A DNA stretch of 64,000 nt from Pseudomonas viridiflava (GTDB lineage Bacteria > Pseudomonadota > Gammaproteobacteria > Pseudomonadales > Pseudomonadaceae), in contig NZ_RBTP01000042.1 in assembly GCF_003702045.1 (NCBI RefSeq), positions 124,001 to 188,000 of the forward strand, in the 5' to 3' direction. This document shows, piece after piece, positions 46,204 through 54,326 of this stretch. The number at the start of each line of letters is the position of its first letter. Position 1 is the stretch's first letter. A program made the translations under genes and the position numbers. The notes beneath the pieces are model-generated. The model saw only the letters and a list, made by a program, of their open reading frames with translations. It was not told the origin of the DNA and made no database searches.

Positions 46204-46574
46204 GCAGCATCCTCCCCGTGCCCCTCCTCTTGGGGCACCAACTGAAGGCGGATCAACTCCGCCAGTCCCTCCTTGGATTTGCCCGTGGCGGTGGCGCACA
46301 GCCGTCCCTTTGCATCTGCCACCACTGCACCGTATGGGCGCTCTGGACAGCGGGTGGGGGTGACATACGCGACTTGGCCTTCAAGCAGAACGGATTCGAC
46401 CATGCGAAACACCTCTGCAAGTTCAGCGGTCACCGGCGGTAGGTCTTCCAGCATGCTCAAGGCTTCTGTCGTCGCGCCGATCAGCGTGGAGCGGCTGACA
46501 ATGGTGGGATGGTTCAGGTGCATAGGAACCATTTTCAGGGCGCCTACGGCGTGAGTGATTGCGTTCAAAGTCAT
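46200..46574 (-). CDS. Phage protein of unknown function
   Basis: 124 residues. The C-terminal half (PYGAVVADAKGRLCATATGKSKEGLAELI) looks like a small alpha/beta domain. Overlaps both neighbours by four bases. No family recognised. Confidence 0.65.
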   Translation of the reverse strand: MTLNAITHAVGALKMVPMHLNHPTIVSRSTLIGATTEALSMLEDLPPVTAELAEVFRMVESVLLEGQVAYVTPTRCPERPYGAVVADAKGRLCATATGKSKEGLAELIRLQLVPQEEGHGEDAA

Positions 46575-46846
46575 GCTGCTGCGTCCTTTGTCGTGGAGGT
46601 GATGCCCAGTTGTTCGGCAAGCCAGGTGACGCCCGGCCCCTTGACCATCACAACGGCATAGTGGCTGTAGGCGTGGATGTTTTTGTTCCAGCGGCTGCGC
46701 GGCTCCACATACAGATAGCCTCGGTCGTGGTGCTTGAGCGCAAGCTCACCGGCCTGGGTCAATACGCCGAGTTCGCGCAACTTGGTCCGAAATGCACGTG
46801 GCTTGAGGCCAAGCATTGCTGCTGTCGCGTCCAGAGTTCTGTTCAT
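46571..46846 (-). CDS. KilA-C-like phage protein
   Basis: 91 residues matching the C-terminal antirepressor (KilAC/ANT) pattern: ATAAMLGLKPRAFRTKLRELGVL, then GPGVTWLAEQLG. Normally the DNA-binding end of an antirepressor; here it stands alone. Part of the leftward early operon. Confidence 0.75.
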   Translation of the reverse strand: MNRTLDATAAMLGLKPRAFRTKLRELGVLTQAGELALKHHDRGYLYVEPRSRWNKNIHAYSHYAVVMVKGPGVTWLAEQLGITSTTKDAAA

Positions 46847-46856
46847 GAGTGCTGCC

Positions 46857-47429
46857 TCAGGCCACTGCCAGCAAGCCGCGTGAGCGGATGACGTGGTACA
46901 GCTCGTCCAGCATGCCCAACAGTTCCTGCACGCCGCTTTCGTTGGGCAGGATCAAGTCGTCCGGGTGGATTGAGACGCCCGCTTCGCTGATGTGCGGATT
47001 AACTTCGGCTGCGTCGGGGCGTGACAGGTGGATGACTGTTCCCCCGCGCTTGCGGATGAAGTCGGCCTCGTTTTCGAAGCGCACGTCGCTTACGACAAAG
47101 CCCGGCACGTTGTCGAACACTGCGCTTAGGCAGTCGAGGTTTTGTTCGGCAAGGTCAATCCAGAGATTGGCGCTGATCATGTGGCGGCCCCACTCGGTGC
47201 CGAGCAGTTGCATCAATTGGCGGGGTGACCGACCCAGCCAGGCAATCGGTTCTTCTTTCTTATCTCCGTCAAGGTCCTCGGGGCTGAGGTTGAAGATGGC
47301 CATGATGCCGTCACGCAAAGGGTCTGCGAACGCATAGCACTCCAGGCCATGCTCGCGGGCCAAATGATTGGCCGCGGTGGTTTTGCCAGAGCGGGCAGGG
47401 CCGGTGAGGCCGATCAGGAGCTGCTTCAT
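46857..47429 (-). CDS. Phage deoxynucleoside monophosphate kinase-like protein
   Basis: 190 residues with a P-loop GLTGPARSGKTTAANHLA (near residue 10) and the family segments CYAFADPLRDG, SPRQLMQLLGTEWGR and VVSDVRFENEADFIR. Such enzymes phosphorylate dNMPs for phage DNA synthesis. It overlaps the next upstream gene by four bases. Confidence 0.88.
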   Translation of the reverse strand: MKQLLIGLTGPARSGKTTAANHLAREHGLECYAFADPLRDGIMAIFNLSPEDLDGDKKEEPIAWLGRSPRQLMQLLGTEWGRHMISANLWIDLAEQNLDCLSAVFDNVPGFVVSDVRFENEADFIRKRGGTVIHLSRPDAAEVNPHISEAGVSIHPDDLILPNESGVQELLGMLDELYHVIRSRGLLAVA

Positions 47430-47623
47430 GCTGCATCACCTCCCCAAGGGCCAAGCTCATCGGCTGCCTTCGCAGCAGCGATTTCCTCCAACGCGCAGAA
47501 TTTTGGGTGCACAACCACGATGAGGCCGGTATGGCTCTGGATGGCTGCTATAGCTTTGGGATTGGAGGCGGCTGCCGGGTGGAGGAACACCTGGCAGCGG
47601 GTGCTGTGCTGTGTCGTTTGCAT
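47426..47623 (-). CDS. Small phage protein, first gene of the leftward operon
   Basis: 65 residues (HTGLIVVVHPKFCALEEIAAAKAADEL). No family known to me. The ATG follows a strong hairpin by one base, with no free ribosome binding site in between, so translation may be hairpin-controlled. Confidence 0.65.
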   Translation of the reverse strand: MQTTQHSTRCQVFLHPAAASNPKAIAAIQSHTGLIVVVHPKFCALEEIAAAKAADELGPWGGDAA

Positions 47624-47624
47624 T

Positions 47625-47656
47625 GCTCGTACTCTGTGGTGAGAGGGGGTACGAGC
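47625..47656 (-). other. 5'-terminal stem-loop with CCTCTCACCAC loop (copy 3)
   Basis: GCTCGTAC (minus strand, from 47656) pairs perfectly with GTACGAGC ending at 47625; the loop holds CCTCTCACCAC. The predicted transcript start of the leftward promoter is near 47654, so the RNA would begin with this structure. Confidence 0.78.
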
Positions 47657-47660
47657 CCAG

Positions 47661-47688
47661 ATTACAATCTAGTTTGTAATTTAGTCAA
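47661..47688 (-). promoter_or_regulatory. Leftward promoter PL with operator in the spacer
   Basis: On the minus strand -35 TTGACT (47688-47683), 16-base spacer, -10 TGTAAT (47666-47661). The palindrome ATTACAAACTAGATTGTAAT (47680-47661) covers spacer and -10, as for a repressible phage promoter. Confidence 0.8.
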
Positions 47689-47869
47689 CAGTATTGCTTG
47701 TATTTTGCGGATGCGTCGTTTCTGCATGCAGACAGCTCGTGTCTACAAGACGGTTCCAGGTCTACCATTCCAACGCCATCCATCGCTCATGCTATTCGCA
47801 ATATCATCCTGTTTAGAGGCCATGCTCGTCTGTCGCAGACACTGGACAGCTATCTGCCAAGCCGTTATC
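47689..47869. other. Gap between leftward promoter and the ApeA-like gene
   Basis: 181 bases without a supported gene. It may mark the right edge of the cargo insertion. Confidence 0.4.
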
Positions 47870-49354
47870 TCATTTTTGCGCATTTTGTTTTGCAAGTACA
47901 AAATTACCGAGTTCAGAGGTGTAGCGGCGATAGAAAGCGGCAAGAGGATGTGAATATCCGAGGTATTTTGAAGACCATTGCTTTGCATTCCATCCACACT
48001 CTATTAGGTCGGAGGCGATGAAAGCGAACTCTAGAGCATCTGTCAAAAACGGCATCAGATGCTCGTAATGTTCATAACCAAACTTATTGGTTCCATGTAC
48101 AAAATAATTTCTCATGTTAATAGCGGTTGTCAGTACTAAATCTAAATCTACGAAATAATCACCAAAGGAGTCGTGAATGATTTTAGATCTACTGAGTACT
48201 TTTAATTTGAGATTTTTTCCTCCCCAAAAGGAAAGTGTGTTTAGAGCCTGTTCTCTTTCGGGGCCTGACCTGAGTGCTCGGATCAATGCTTTACACTGGC
48301 GCCTTGCTTCAAGAGTTTCTTCCGATAAATCACCTGTTTCCGGATATGCTGAGTAAGGAAGGATATCGAAAGCATTCGCCGCTGCGACCAGTCGATTTTC
48401 ATCGAATACTCTCCCGGCTTTTTGCCAATTAATGATTCTTAGTCTGGCTGGCAACCACCTGTCATGTCGCTCCGACCATTGTCGGAACAGGGTATAGAAT
48501 TCATCGCTGTCTACCTGGGGAGTGACGGGTATATCCCTAAGATTACTGGCCAAGTGCGTGCTGCATGTGGGAGCGAAGCTCCAATGGATTCTCATCTTAT
48601 CTGATTCGTTTTGCGATACTGAAAGCTTCGGATTTTCCACGTCTGCTAGTAAGCTGTGAACTCCCTGATAACGGCCGGCGATAATTGTAAAGAAGTGCTG
48701 CGCTACTATAATTCCGTCGAGTGCTTCAGTCAGGGATTTGCGTTCCTTGAACCGTAGTGTTGCAACTGTAGTCTTCACGTAATGTATTTCTTTATAACTA
48801 TTCGCAGTTGCTTTCAATTCGACCGCCACTGAGAAAAAACCGACAGATATGTCGTGCTCAACAAAATTTTGATCGGCTGCATGATGAAAAGGTATGTGGT
48901 CGTTATTTGACGTAATATTTGCGTTAGGAGAGCAACTTTCCAACCACGCTTTTAGGTTTTGATGGTCAGGGGCATGGGCCGCAGAGCCAAATAACCCTTG
49001 GTTGGCAAAAACTAATTCGAGATCGTCGGTACGGAATGATATGGATTTGAAAGCCTTTTCATTCTCCGCTATGTGACGTTGTCCTAGCACTGCGTAGTGA
49101 GGGAAGGATGATCTTGTGTGCGCGATATCCGGATACAGGCCTGCGGAATCTGGCGGATCGCCTACGCATTCGAAAAGGCTGATTTTCTGATAGTCTAGGG
49201 ATTCACCGTAGAGTGAGTGGGGCTCCGGGTCGTATGGTATTTGATGCCGACTATGAAGATTTAAAGATGATTTCTCTGCGTCTAATAGGAGTTCACTTAG
49301 GTATTGTTGACCGCCCAATGTAAAGCAGCAAAGTATTTTTTCAGTATTTGACAC
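47870..49354 (-). CDS. ApeA-like HEPN anti-phage protein
   Basis: 494 residues. The large N-terminal domain (SFRTDDLELVFANQGLF and similar; HYVKTTVATLRFKERKSL) resembles the ApeA N-terminal domain, and the C-terminal region has the HEPN ribonuclease signature RNYFVHG (Arg 415, His 420). ApeA is a defence protein thought to cut RNA, such as tRNA, upon infection by another phage (family knowledge). It is lower in GC than the phage genes and stands between the leftward promoter and the repressor, the usual place for superinfection-exclusion cargo. No ribosome binding site stronger than GGGG is seen before the ATG. The 246 bases upstream (49,355-49,600) hold no gene and probably its promoter. Confidence 0.8.
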   Translation of the reverse strand: MSNTEKILCCFTLGGQQYLSELLLDAEKSSLNLHSRHQIPYDPEPHSLYGESLDYQKISLFECVGDPPDSAGLYPDIAHTRSSFPHYAVLGQRHIAENEKAFKSISFRTDDLELVFANQGLFGSAAHAPDHQNLKAWLESCSPNANITSNNDHIPFHHAADQNFVEHDISVGFFSVAVELKATANSYKEIHYVKTTVATLRFKERKSLTEALDGIIVAQHFFTIIAGRYQGVHSLLADVENPKLSVSQNESDKMRIHWSFAPTCSTHLASNLRDIPVTPQVDSDEFYTLFRQWSERHDRWLPARLRIINWQKAGRVFDENRLVAAANAFDILPYSAYPETGDLSEETLEARRQCKALIRALRSGPEREQALNTLSFWGGKNLKLKVLSRSKIIHDSFGDYFVDLDLVLTTAINMRNYFVHGTNKFGYEHYEHLMPFLTDALEFAFIASDLIECGWNAKQWSSKYLGYSHPLAAFYRRYTSELGNFVLAKQNAQK

Positions 49355-49600
49355 ATGAATCCCCTTTTTGTAGGTGCTGATTTCCTGAGTTCTTATGGTC
49401 TAATTCCGAGTTGCCGACTTTTTTGGGTTTGAGTCGTTTACAGATTCATTTCTCTCAGGCTGCGCGTAAACTTAGCTGAAGGTTTTCGGCTGTATCCACT
49501 GTGGATTCAAAAACCAGAAGAGTTATGTGATTCAGCTAGTTTTGTAAATGTAGAAATTGCTGGATGCAGTAAATTTTAGCCGCGTTCATAGACGGTTTGA

Positions 49601-50359
49601 TTATCTTAAGACTGAGTACCAGAACACTCTGCCAAGGATTTTAATGTCTTCAAGTTCGATTTTTTCTGGCGTATATTCTTCGTCCGGGTACTCGTCCCGA
49701 TTAAAGCTTCGCATTCTAATTCCTCCGGAGGGTAGCCGGTAAAGCATCTTTATCCGGAGGTGATCGTTGTGGCTAAGTGCGTAAATATCGCCATCCTTGA
49801 TGTCTTTTTTACTCTGGTCGACACCTACAGTACTTCCATTGGGAAGAACCGGCTCCATACTAGAGCCAGACACGGAAACACAAATTACGGCTGCAGGCTC
49901 AATGCCCTGTCTGCGAAGAGTGACCTTCCCGAAGCGCAGTTTGGCGCTGGAGTGCTGTTGAATAACCAAGCTGCCATTCCCCGCCGACAGCTCGACCTCC
50001 TTCAGAAGCGGTACTTCCACTTCGTCAGTGTCTAGCGGGGTTTCGTCATCCCAAACCTCGATCGCTCCCAGCAGCACGGCCTCTGGCTGCTCAAGCGGGT
50101 GTGGGTCTGTTGAGCTCGGGGAGGGTAAAGTCAGTTGAGTGAGTGTAACGCCAAGCACTTGGGCAATCTGTAGAGCGAACCTAGTGTTCTGGGCAACCCC
50201 TGATTCGAAAGCGGCGTACGTTTGCTGAGTGAAGGTGTCTTCAGGACCTAATAGCTCTCTAACCTTATCAGCAAGTGCAGACTGACTCAGCTTGAGCGCT
50301 TTTCTTTTTGCTTTGAAGAGAACGGCGGCAGGGGATGGGGGACGCTTTGATTTTTTCAT
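49601..50359 (-). CDS. cI: LexA-like phage repressor (CI type)
   Basis: 252 residues. N-terminal helix-turn-helix (LKLSQSALADKVRELLG, near 20-40), a linker, likely autocleavage at the Ala-Gly pair in ELSAGNGSL, and an S24 peptidase domain with the active Ser in SGSSMEPVLPNG and the active Lys in LRIKMLYRL. RecA-induced self-cleavage would induce the prophage. Operators in front at 50368-50387 and 50415-50434. Confidence 0.93.
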   Translation of the reverse strand: MKKSKRPPSPAAVLFKAKRKALKLSQSALADKVRELLGPEDTFTQQTYAAFESGVAQNTRFALQIAQVLGVTLTQLTLPSPSSTDPHPLEQPEAVLLGAIEVWDDETPLDTDEVEVPLLKEVELSAGNGSLVIQQHSSAKLRFGKVTLRRQGIEPAAVICVSVSGSSMEPVLPNGSTVGVDQSKKDIKDGDIYALSHNDHLRIKMLYRLPSGGIRMRSFNRDEYPDEEYTPEKIELEDIKILGRVFWYSVLR

Positions 50360-50367
50360 TTTCTGAT

Positions 50368-50387
50368 CTTACAAAGTAATTTGTACA
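50368..50387. promoter_or_regulatory. Operator at the repressor promoter
   Basis: CTTACAAAGTAATTTGTACA, palindromic and similar to the operator at 47661. On the minus strand it lies between TTGGAG (-35-like) and TGTAAG (-10-like) of the repressor gene. Confidence 0.7.
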
Positions 50388-50414
50388 AGCTCCAACAGGA
50401 TGGCTTGTTGCAAA

Positions 50415-50434
50415 ATTACAAATTAGCCTGTAAA
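50415..50434. promoter_or_regulatory. Operator at the rightward promoter
   Basis: ATTACAAATTAGCCTGTAAA, of the same family, covering the spacer and the -10 (TGTAAA, 50429-50434) of the cro-side promoter; -35 is TTGTTG or TTGCAA. Confidence 0.7.
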
Positions 50435-50466
50435 TTTGCCTCTGATCTTCTTACCTCGAGGTTTCT

Positions 50467-50724
50467 ATGACCCCATCGCAGGATATGCGTATCGCGCTTC
50501 TTGAGGCTGTAGAGGCAGCCAGTGGGCAGGTTGCGTTCGCTGCAGCTATGTCATCGTCTGAAAGGCTGGTCTCGCAGCAAATCGTTTCATATTGGATCAA
50601 GCGGGGAACGCTGCCTGCAGAGCTGGTCCTTCGAGCCGAAATTTTCACTGGTGTATCAAGGTACAGACTGCGGCCCGACGTATTTGGCAACCCCATGGAA
50701 CACTGTAGCGTTCACGCTGCTTAA
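50467..50724 (+). CDS. Cro/YdaS-like regulator
   Basis: 85 residues. A YdaS-type helix-turn-helix (MRIALLEAVEAASGQVAFAAAM...VSQQIVSYWIKRGTLPAELV) as in Cro-like antirepressors. Divergent from the repressor gene, first in the rightward transcript. Confidence 0.85.
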   Translation: MTPSQDMRIALLEAVEAASGQVAFAAAMSSSERLVSQQIVSYWIKRGTLPAELVLRAEIFTGVSRYRLRPDVFGNPMEHCSVHAA

Positions 50725-50732
50725 AAGCCGCA

Positions 50733-50769
50733 GGGTCGGAGACCTCTCACCACAAGATTCCTCCGACCC
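50733..50769 (+). other. Stem-loop with CCTCTCACCAC loop (copy 1)
   Basis: GGGTCGGAG and CTCCGACCC form a perfect 9-bp stem; the 19-base loop contains CCTCTCACCACAAGATTC. It lies 8 bases after the Cro-like stop. Confidence 0.85.
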
Positions 50770-50800
50770 GGCAAAGGTAGTGCAAAACACTGCCAACTCC

Positions 50801-50840
50801 GCCGACCAGGTCCTCTCACCACAAGAATCACCTGGTTGGC
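50801..50840 (+). other. Stem-loop with CCTCTCACCAC loop (copy 2)
   Basis: GCCGACCAGGT and ACCTGGTTGGC form an 11-bp stem with one G-U pair; the loop is CCTCTCACCACAAGAATC, one base different from copy 1, while the stem is unrelated. Confidence 0.85.
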
Positions 50841-50951
50841 TAGAACGACGAACCGTGCCGCACAGCACGTTTAGCACAGCACATCGGTCGTGGTCGTAGG
50901 ATAGGGCGTGCCCGATTCTATGGCTACACCGTAAACGGGGATTTTACGGTT

Positions 50952-51440
50952 ATGAGTCGCATGGATCTTTTACCTGACGCTGGTCAGGTGCTTTCGTTGC
51001 GTCAGGCGCTTTACCGCGCCGGTCGCGACTACAAGGGCGGAGTTACCGCGCTTGCCCATGACATGGTGTTGGAAAACGACGCCCTCCAGAAAAAACTGAA
51101 GCTGGATGAGGAACGGCGCTGGCTGAATCCAGATGAGCTGGAAGACGTCATTCGGCTGACAGGCAGCCCGCTTCTGCTGGACGCCTTGATGCGTCCAGCC
51201 GCGGCCGTCTGGTACCAGCCAGAGCCGGTCGCTGCTACACAGGATGCGCTCAAGTCGGTCGGCAAGCTGCTGACCGAAACAGGCGAGTTCGTTTCAGGTA
51301 TGCACAACGGCGCGGCCGACGGTGTGTGGGAGTTGCACGAGGTCGCTCTGCTGGAAAAGCAGGGCAACGACATCATCCGTGCGGTGCTTGGCATTATGGC
51401 CGGCGCTCGTCAGGCGATGGAGGATCGCGCAAATGGCTGA
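50952..51440 (+). CDS. CII-like phage regulatory protein
   Basis: 162 residues of the phage CII-like (CP76/YmfL) family: LSLRQALYRAGRDYKGGVTALAHDM, LKLDEERRWLNPDELEDVIRLTGSPLLLDALM. Expected to influence the lysis-lysogeny choice. Overlaps the next gene by eight bases. Confidence 0.88.
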   Translation: MSRMDLLPDAGQVLSLRQALYRAGRDYKGGVTALAHDMVLENDALQKKLKLDEERRWLNPDELEDVIRLTGSPLLLDALMRPAAAVWYQPEPVAATQDALKSVGKLLTETGEFVSGMHNGAADGVWELHEVALLEKQGNDIIRAVLGIMAGARQAMEDRANG

Positions 51441-51639
51441 CGATATCGACCGCGCTACCGAGCAGGCGCAGTACTTGCTGGACGTCGCTTTGTTTCGGCA
51501 ACGCCGAATCCCCTCCAGCATGGTGAGTGCGCATTTTTGTGAAGACTGTGACGATCCAATTCCCGAGCCGCGTCGTGCCGCAATAGAGGGCTGTGAGACG
51601 TGCATCCACTGTCAGTCGCTGCGGGAGCAGCGTAGATGA
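51433..51639 (+). CDS. TraR/DksA-type zinc finger protein
   Basis: 68 residues, with four cysteines in a CxxC-x17-CxxC zinc ribbon (CEDCDDPIPEPRRAAIEGCETC). Small TraR-like proteins bind RNA polymerase near the secondary channel. The stop overlaps the next start. Confidence 0.88.
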   Translation: MADDIDRATEQAQYLLDVALFRQRRIPSSMVSAHFCEDCDDPIPEPRRAAIEGCETCIHCQSLREQRR

Positions 51640-54326
51640 GTGATCGTCCAGTCCCGCTTTCCGCTTGGGCACGCCGCTACTGTGAAACCTTCAACTTTGC
51701 TTTAGTACCGATTCAACCGGGTGAAAAAGGCCCGAAAGGGAAGGGCTGGAATCAGCCCGGCAAGTACATCGTCGATCCCGACAAGGCCGAGGCGTTCTGG
51801 ACGAAGAATCCGAACCACAACCTCGGCGTTGTTTTGGGGCCTAGCCGTGTGTGCTCGCTCGATGTGGATGATGTGCAATGGACGCGGTTTGTCCTGTATG
51901 AGCTGCTGGGCCTTGATCTGGACGCGCTCGCTTTGGCGTTCCCGAGTGTCGTTGGCAACCCGCTGCGCTTCCGCGTGCTGTTTCAAGTGCCGGAAGGGCT
52001 GGAGCTGACGCGCCATTCATTGTCCTGGCCCAATGAAAATGATCCAGACGGCTCAAAGCACAAGTCGATCATGCTGAAGGCGAACGCAGCTCGGGAAGCG
52101 GGCGACACCGCGAGAGAAGCGCTGTATCGAGCGGATGCAGAGAATTACAAACGGTTCACGGTGTTCGAACTGCGTGCAGGCTTGGTGCAAGACGTGCTGC
52201 CGCCATCCATACACCCAGGCACCGGGCAGCCATATACCTGGCGCACTCCGCCGGACGCCTCCGGGCTCCCGGTCCTGATCGGCGATTTGCTGAATGTCTG
52301 GAATAACTGGGACGTCTTCAAGCGCGGTGCTGAGGCTGCGTGTCCTTGGTTGCCAAAGGATACGAAGCCTGCAGGCAAGCAAAAGTCTAAACCCAAGCCT
52401 GCGCCTGCATCCGGTAACCGGCCGTCCGTGATTGACGAATTCAACAACTGCCACGATATCGAAGAGATGCTGCGCGCCCACGGTTACATCAAGCGCGGCG
52501 GCAAGTGGCTGTACCCGCAAAGCAGCACCGGGCTGCCCGGTGTCACGGTTGCTGAGGGCAAAGTGTACTCGCACCATGCCGCTGATCCTCTGGCCAACGG
52601 GCACCAGAACGACGCATTCGAGGTTTTCTGTCTGCTCGAGCACGGTGGTGATCAGTCCAGGGCGGTCAAGGAAGCGGCGCGGATGCTCGGTATGCAATCC
52701 ACCCGGCCAAGCGCAAGCGATCTTCCCCCCGCCCCAACTGGGGAGAGCGACCCGCCAGAAGCGGCAGCACCTGCGCCCAGCGAGGCGGCTCCTGCACCTG
52801 ACGGGGGGGCGGGGGAGGAGCTGACCATTGAACAGGTACTACGGCGTTTTGCGCTGGTGGAAGGTACGACGCATGTGTGGGACTTCGACAAGTCCAGGGT
52901 GATGAAGAAGTCTGCTTTTGAGGCGCGGGTTGGCAAGCCTATTGCCAAACTGTGGCTCGACGCGACGGACAAGAAGCTGATCGCTGATGATCAGGTGAAG
53001 GACATCGAGCAGGCCCGGAAAATGGCGGGCAAGAAGGGCGGTGCGCTCGGCATGCGGCCCACGGAACGTTACGTCTACATCGACGGCACTAAAGACGTTT
53101 GGGATCGAGAGAAGAAGCGGCGGATCGCCGAGGGTGCCGTCAAGATGGCCTTGGGTGACACATACGCGCTCTGGCTGAATAGCAGCGAGCGGCGGGTGGT
53201 GGACGTTGAGCACATCGTTTTCGACCCAACCATGACGAAGGACCCCAGCATCTACATCAATACGTTTGACGGGCTGCCCTTGGAGCCGGTCAATGACGAC
53301 GCGGCGTGCGCCAATCTGCGGTGGTTGATCTCGTTCCTCTGCAATCACGACGAGGCGGCTGCTCTGTGGCTGACGCGGTGGCTTGCGTATCCGTTGCAGC
53401 ACCTCGGGGCCAAGATGGACACGGCGGTGCTCATGCACTCCACTATGGAGGGATCGGGTAAAAGCCTGTTGTTCGCCGATACGTTTGGCGCGCTTTACGG
53501 GCAGTACGCCGCAACGGTTGGTCAGACGCAGCTGGAGAGCAACTTCAACGCTTGGCAGAGCCGCAAAATGTGGGCCGTGTTCGAGGAGGTGGTCAGCCGG
53601 GATCAGCGGTACAACCAGGTCGGCAAGATCAAACACCTGGTCACCGGCAAGACGGTTCGCATGGAGTCCAAGTTCATCAATGGCTGGGAGGAGGCCAACC
53701 ACATGAATGCGGTGTTCCTCAGCAACGAGATCCTGCCGTGGCCGATCAGCGACAGCGACCGGCGAATGCTGGTGATGTGGCCCATGGAAACCTTGCCGAT
53801 CGCCCGACAGAAAGCCATCGGGCACGAGTTGGACAACGGTGGCGTTGCTGCCCTCTATGGCTGGCTGCTGCGCGTGGATCTGGGTGACTTCAATGAACGC
53901 ACACGACCGCCTAGCACGGCTTCACGTGAGCGATTGGTCGCACTCAGCCGGGCAGGGTGGCAGACGTTTCTGCATCTCTGGCGGTATGGCGAATTGGGTC
54001 GAGGTCTTTGGGGTGCATGCCTTTCGACCGACCTGTACGCCTTGTTCCTCGAATGGTGCCAGCGCAACAAAGAGCATGTGATGAGTCAGACGAAGTTCTC
54101 GCTGTTCATCAGCTCGGAGGTGGAAAAGACCCGGTCAATACCCTGGACTGAGCGCAATGATCGGCGCTTCGGCGCTTTCTTTGTGCCTGACGATCCTGAG
54201 GCTTCCCTGCCCCCATCAATGAGAGCGCCGGACTTGGGCATCGCCGTCGAAGCGTGGCGGGCCAAGGCGCGGCTTGCGGGATGGAACGTGGACAGCTGGG
54301 ACCATATGAAGGCGGCTGCAGCATGA
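51636..54326 (+). CDS. Phage replication protein: Prim-Pol primase and SF3-like helicase
   Basis: 896 residues. The N-terminal part is a bifunctional primase-polymerase domain (residues about 1-230; VPIQPGEKGPKGKGW, NLGVVLGPSRVCSLDVDD with the metal-binding Asp pair). A Pro/Ala-rich linker (350-400) leads to a helicase-like ATPase with Walker A MEGSGKSLLF (near residue 607) and the segment SDRRMLVMWP. Such proteins replace the O/P replication pair. Directly followed by a repeat-rich region that may be the origin. Confidence 0.92.
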   Translation: MSDRPVPLSAWARRYCETFNFALVPIQPGEKGPKGKGWNQPGKYIVDPDKAEAFWTKNPNHNLGVVLGPSRVCSLDVDDVQWTRFVLYELLGLDLDALALAFPSVVGNPLRFRVLFQVPEGLELTRHSLSWPNENDPDGSKHKSIMLKANAAREAGDTAREALYRADAENYKRFTVFELRAGLVQDVLPPSIHPGTGQPYTWRTPPDASGLPVLIGDLLNVWNNWDVFKRGAEAACPWLPKDTKPAGKQKSKPKPAPASGNRPSVIDEFNNCHDIEEMLRAHGYIKRGGKWLYPQSSTGLPGVTVAEGKVYSHHAADPLANGHQNDAFEVFCLLEHGGDQSRAVKEAARMLGMQSTRPSASDLPPAPTGESDPPEAAAPAPSEAAPAPDGGAGEELTIEQVLRRFALVEGTTHVWDFDKSRVMKKSAFEARVGKPIAKLWLDATDKKLIADDQVKDIEQARKMAGKKGGALGMRPTERYVYIDGTKDVWDREKKRRIAEGAVKMALGDTYALWLNSSERRVVDVEHIVFDPTMTKDPSIYINTFDGLPLEPVNDDAACANLRWLISFLCNHDEAAALWLTRWLAYPLQHLGAKMDTAVLMHSTMEGSGKSLLFADTFGALYGQYAATVGQTQLESNFNAWQSRKMWAVFEEVVSRDQRYNQVGKIKHLVTGKTVRMESKFINGWEEANHMNAVFLSNEILPWPISDSDRRMLVMWPMETLPIARQKAIGHELDNGGVAALYGWLLRVDLGDFNERTRPPSTASRERLVALSRAGWQTFLHLWRYGELGRGLWGACLSTDLYALFLEWCQRNKEHVMSQTKFSLFISSEVEKTRSIPWTERNDRRFGAFFVPDDPEASLPPSMRAPDLGIAVEAWRAKARLAGWNVDSWDHMKAAAA

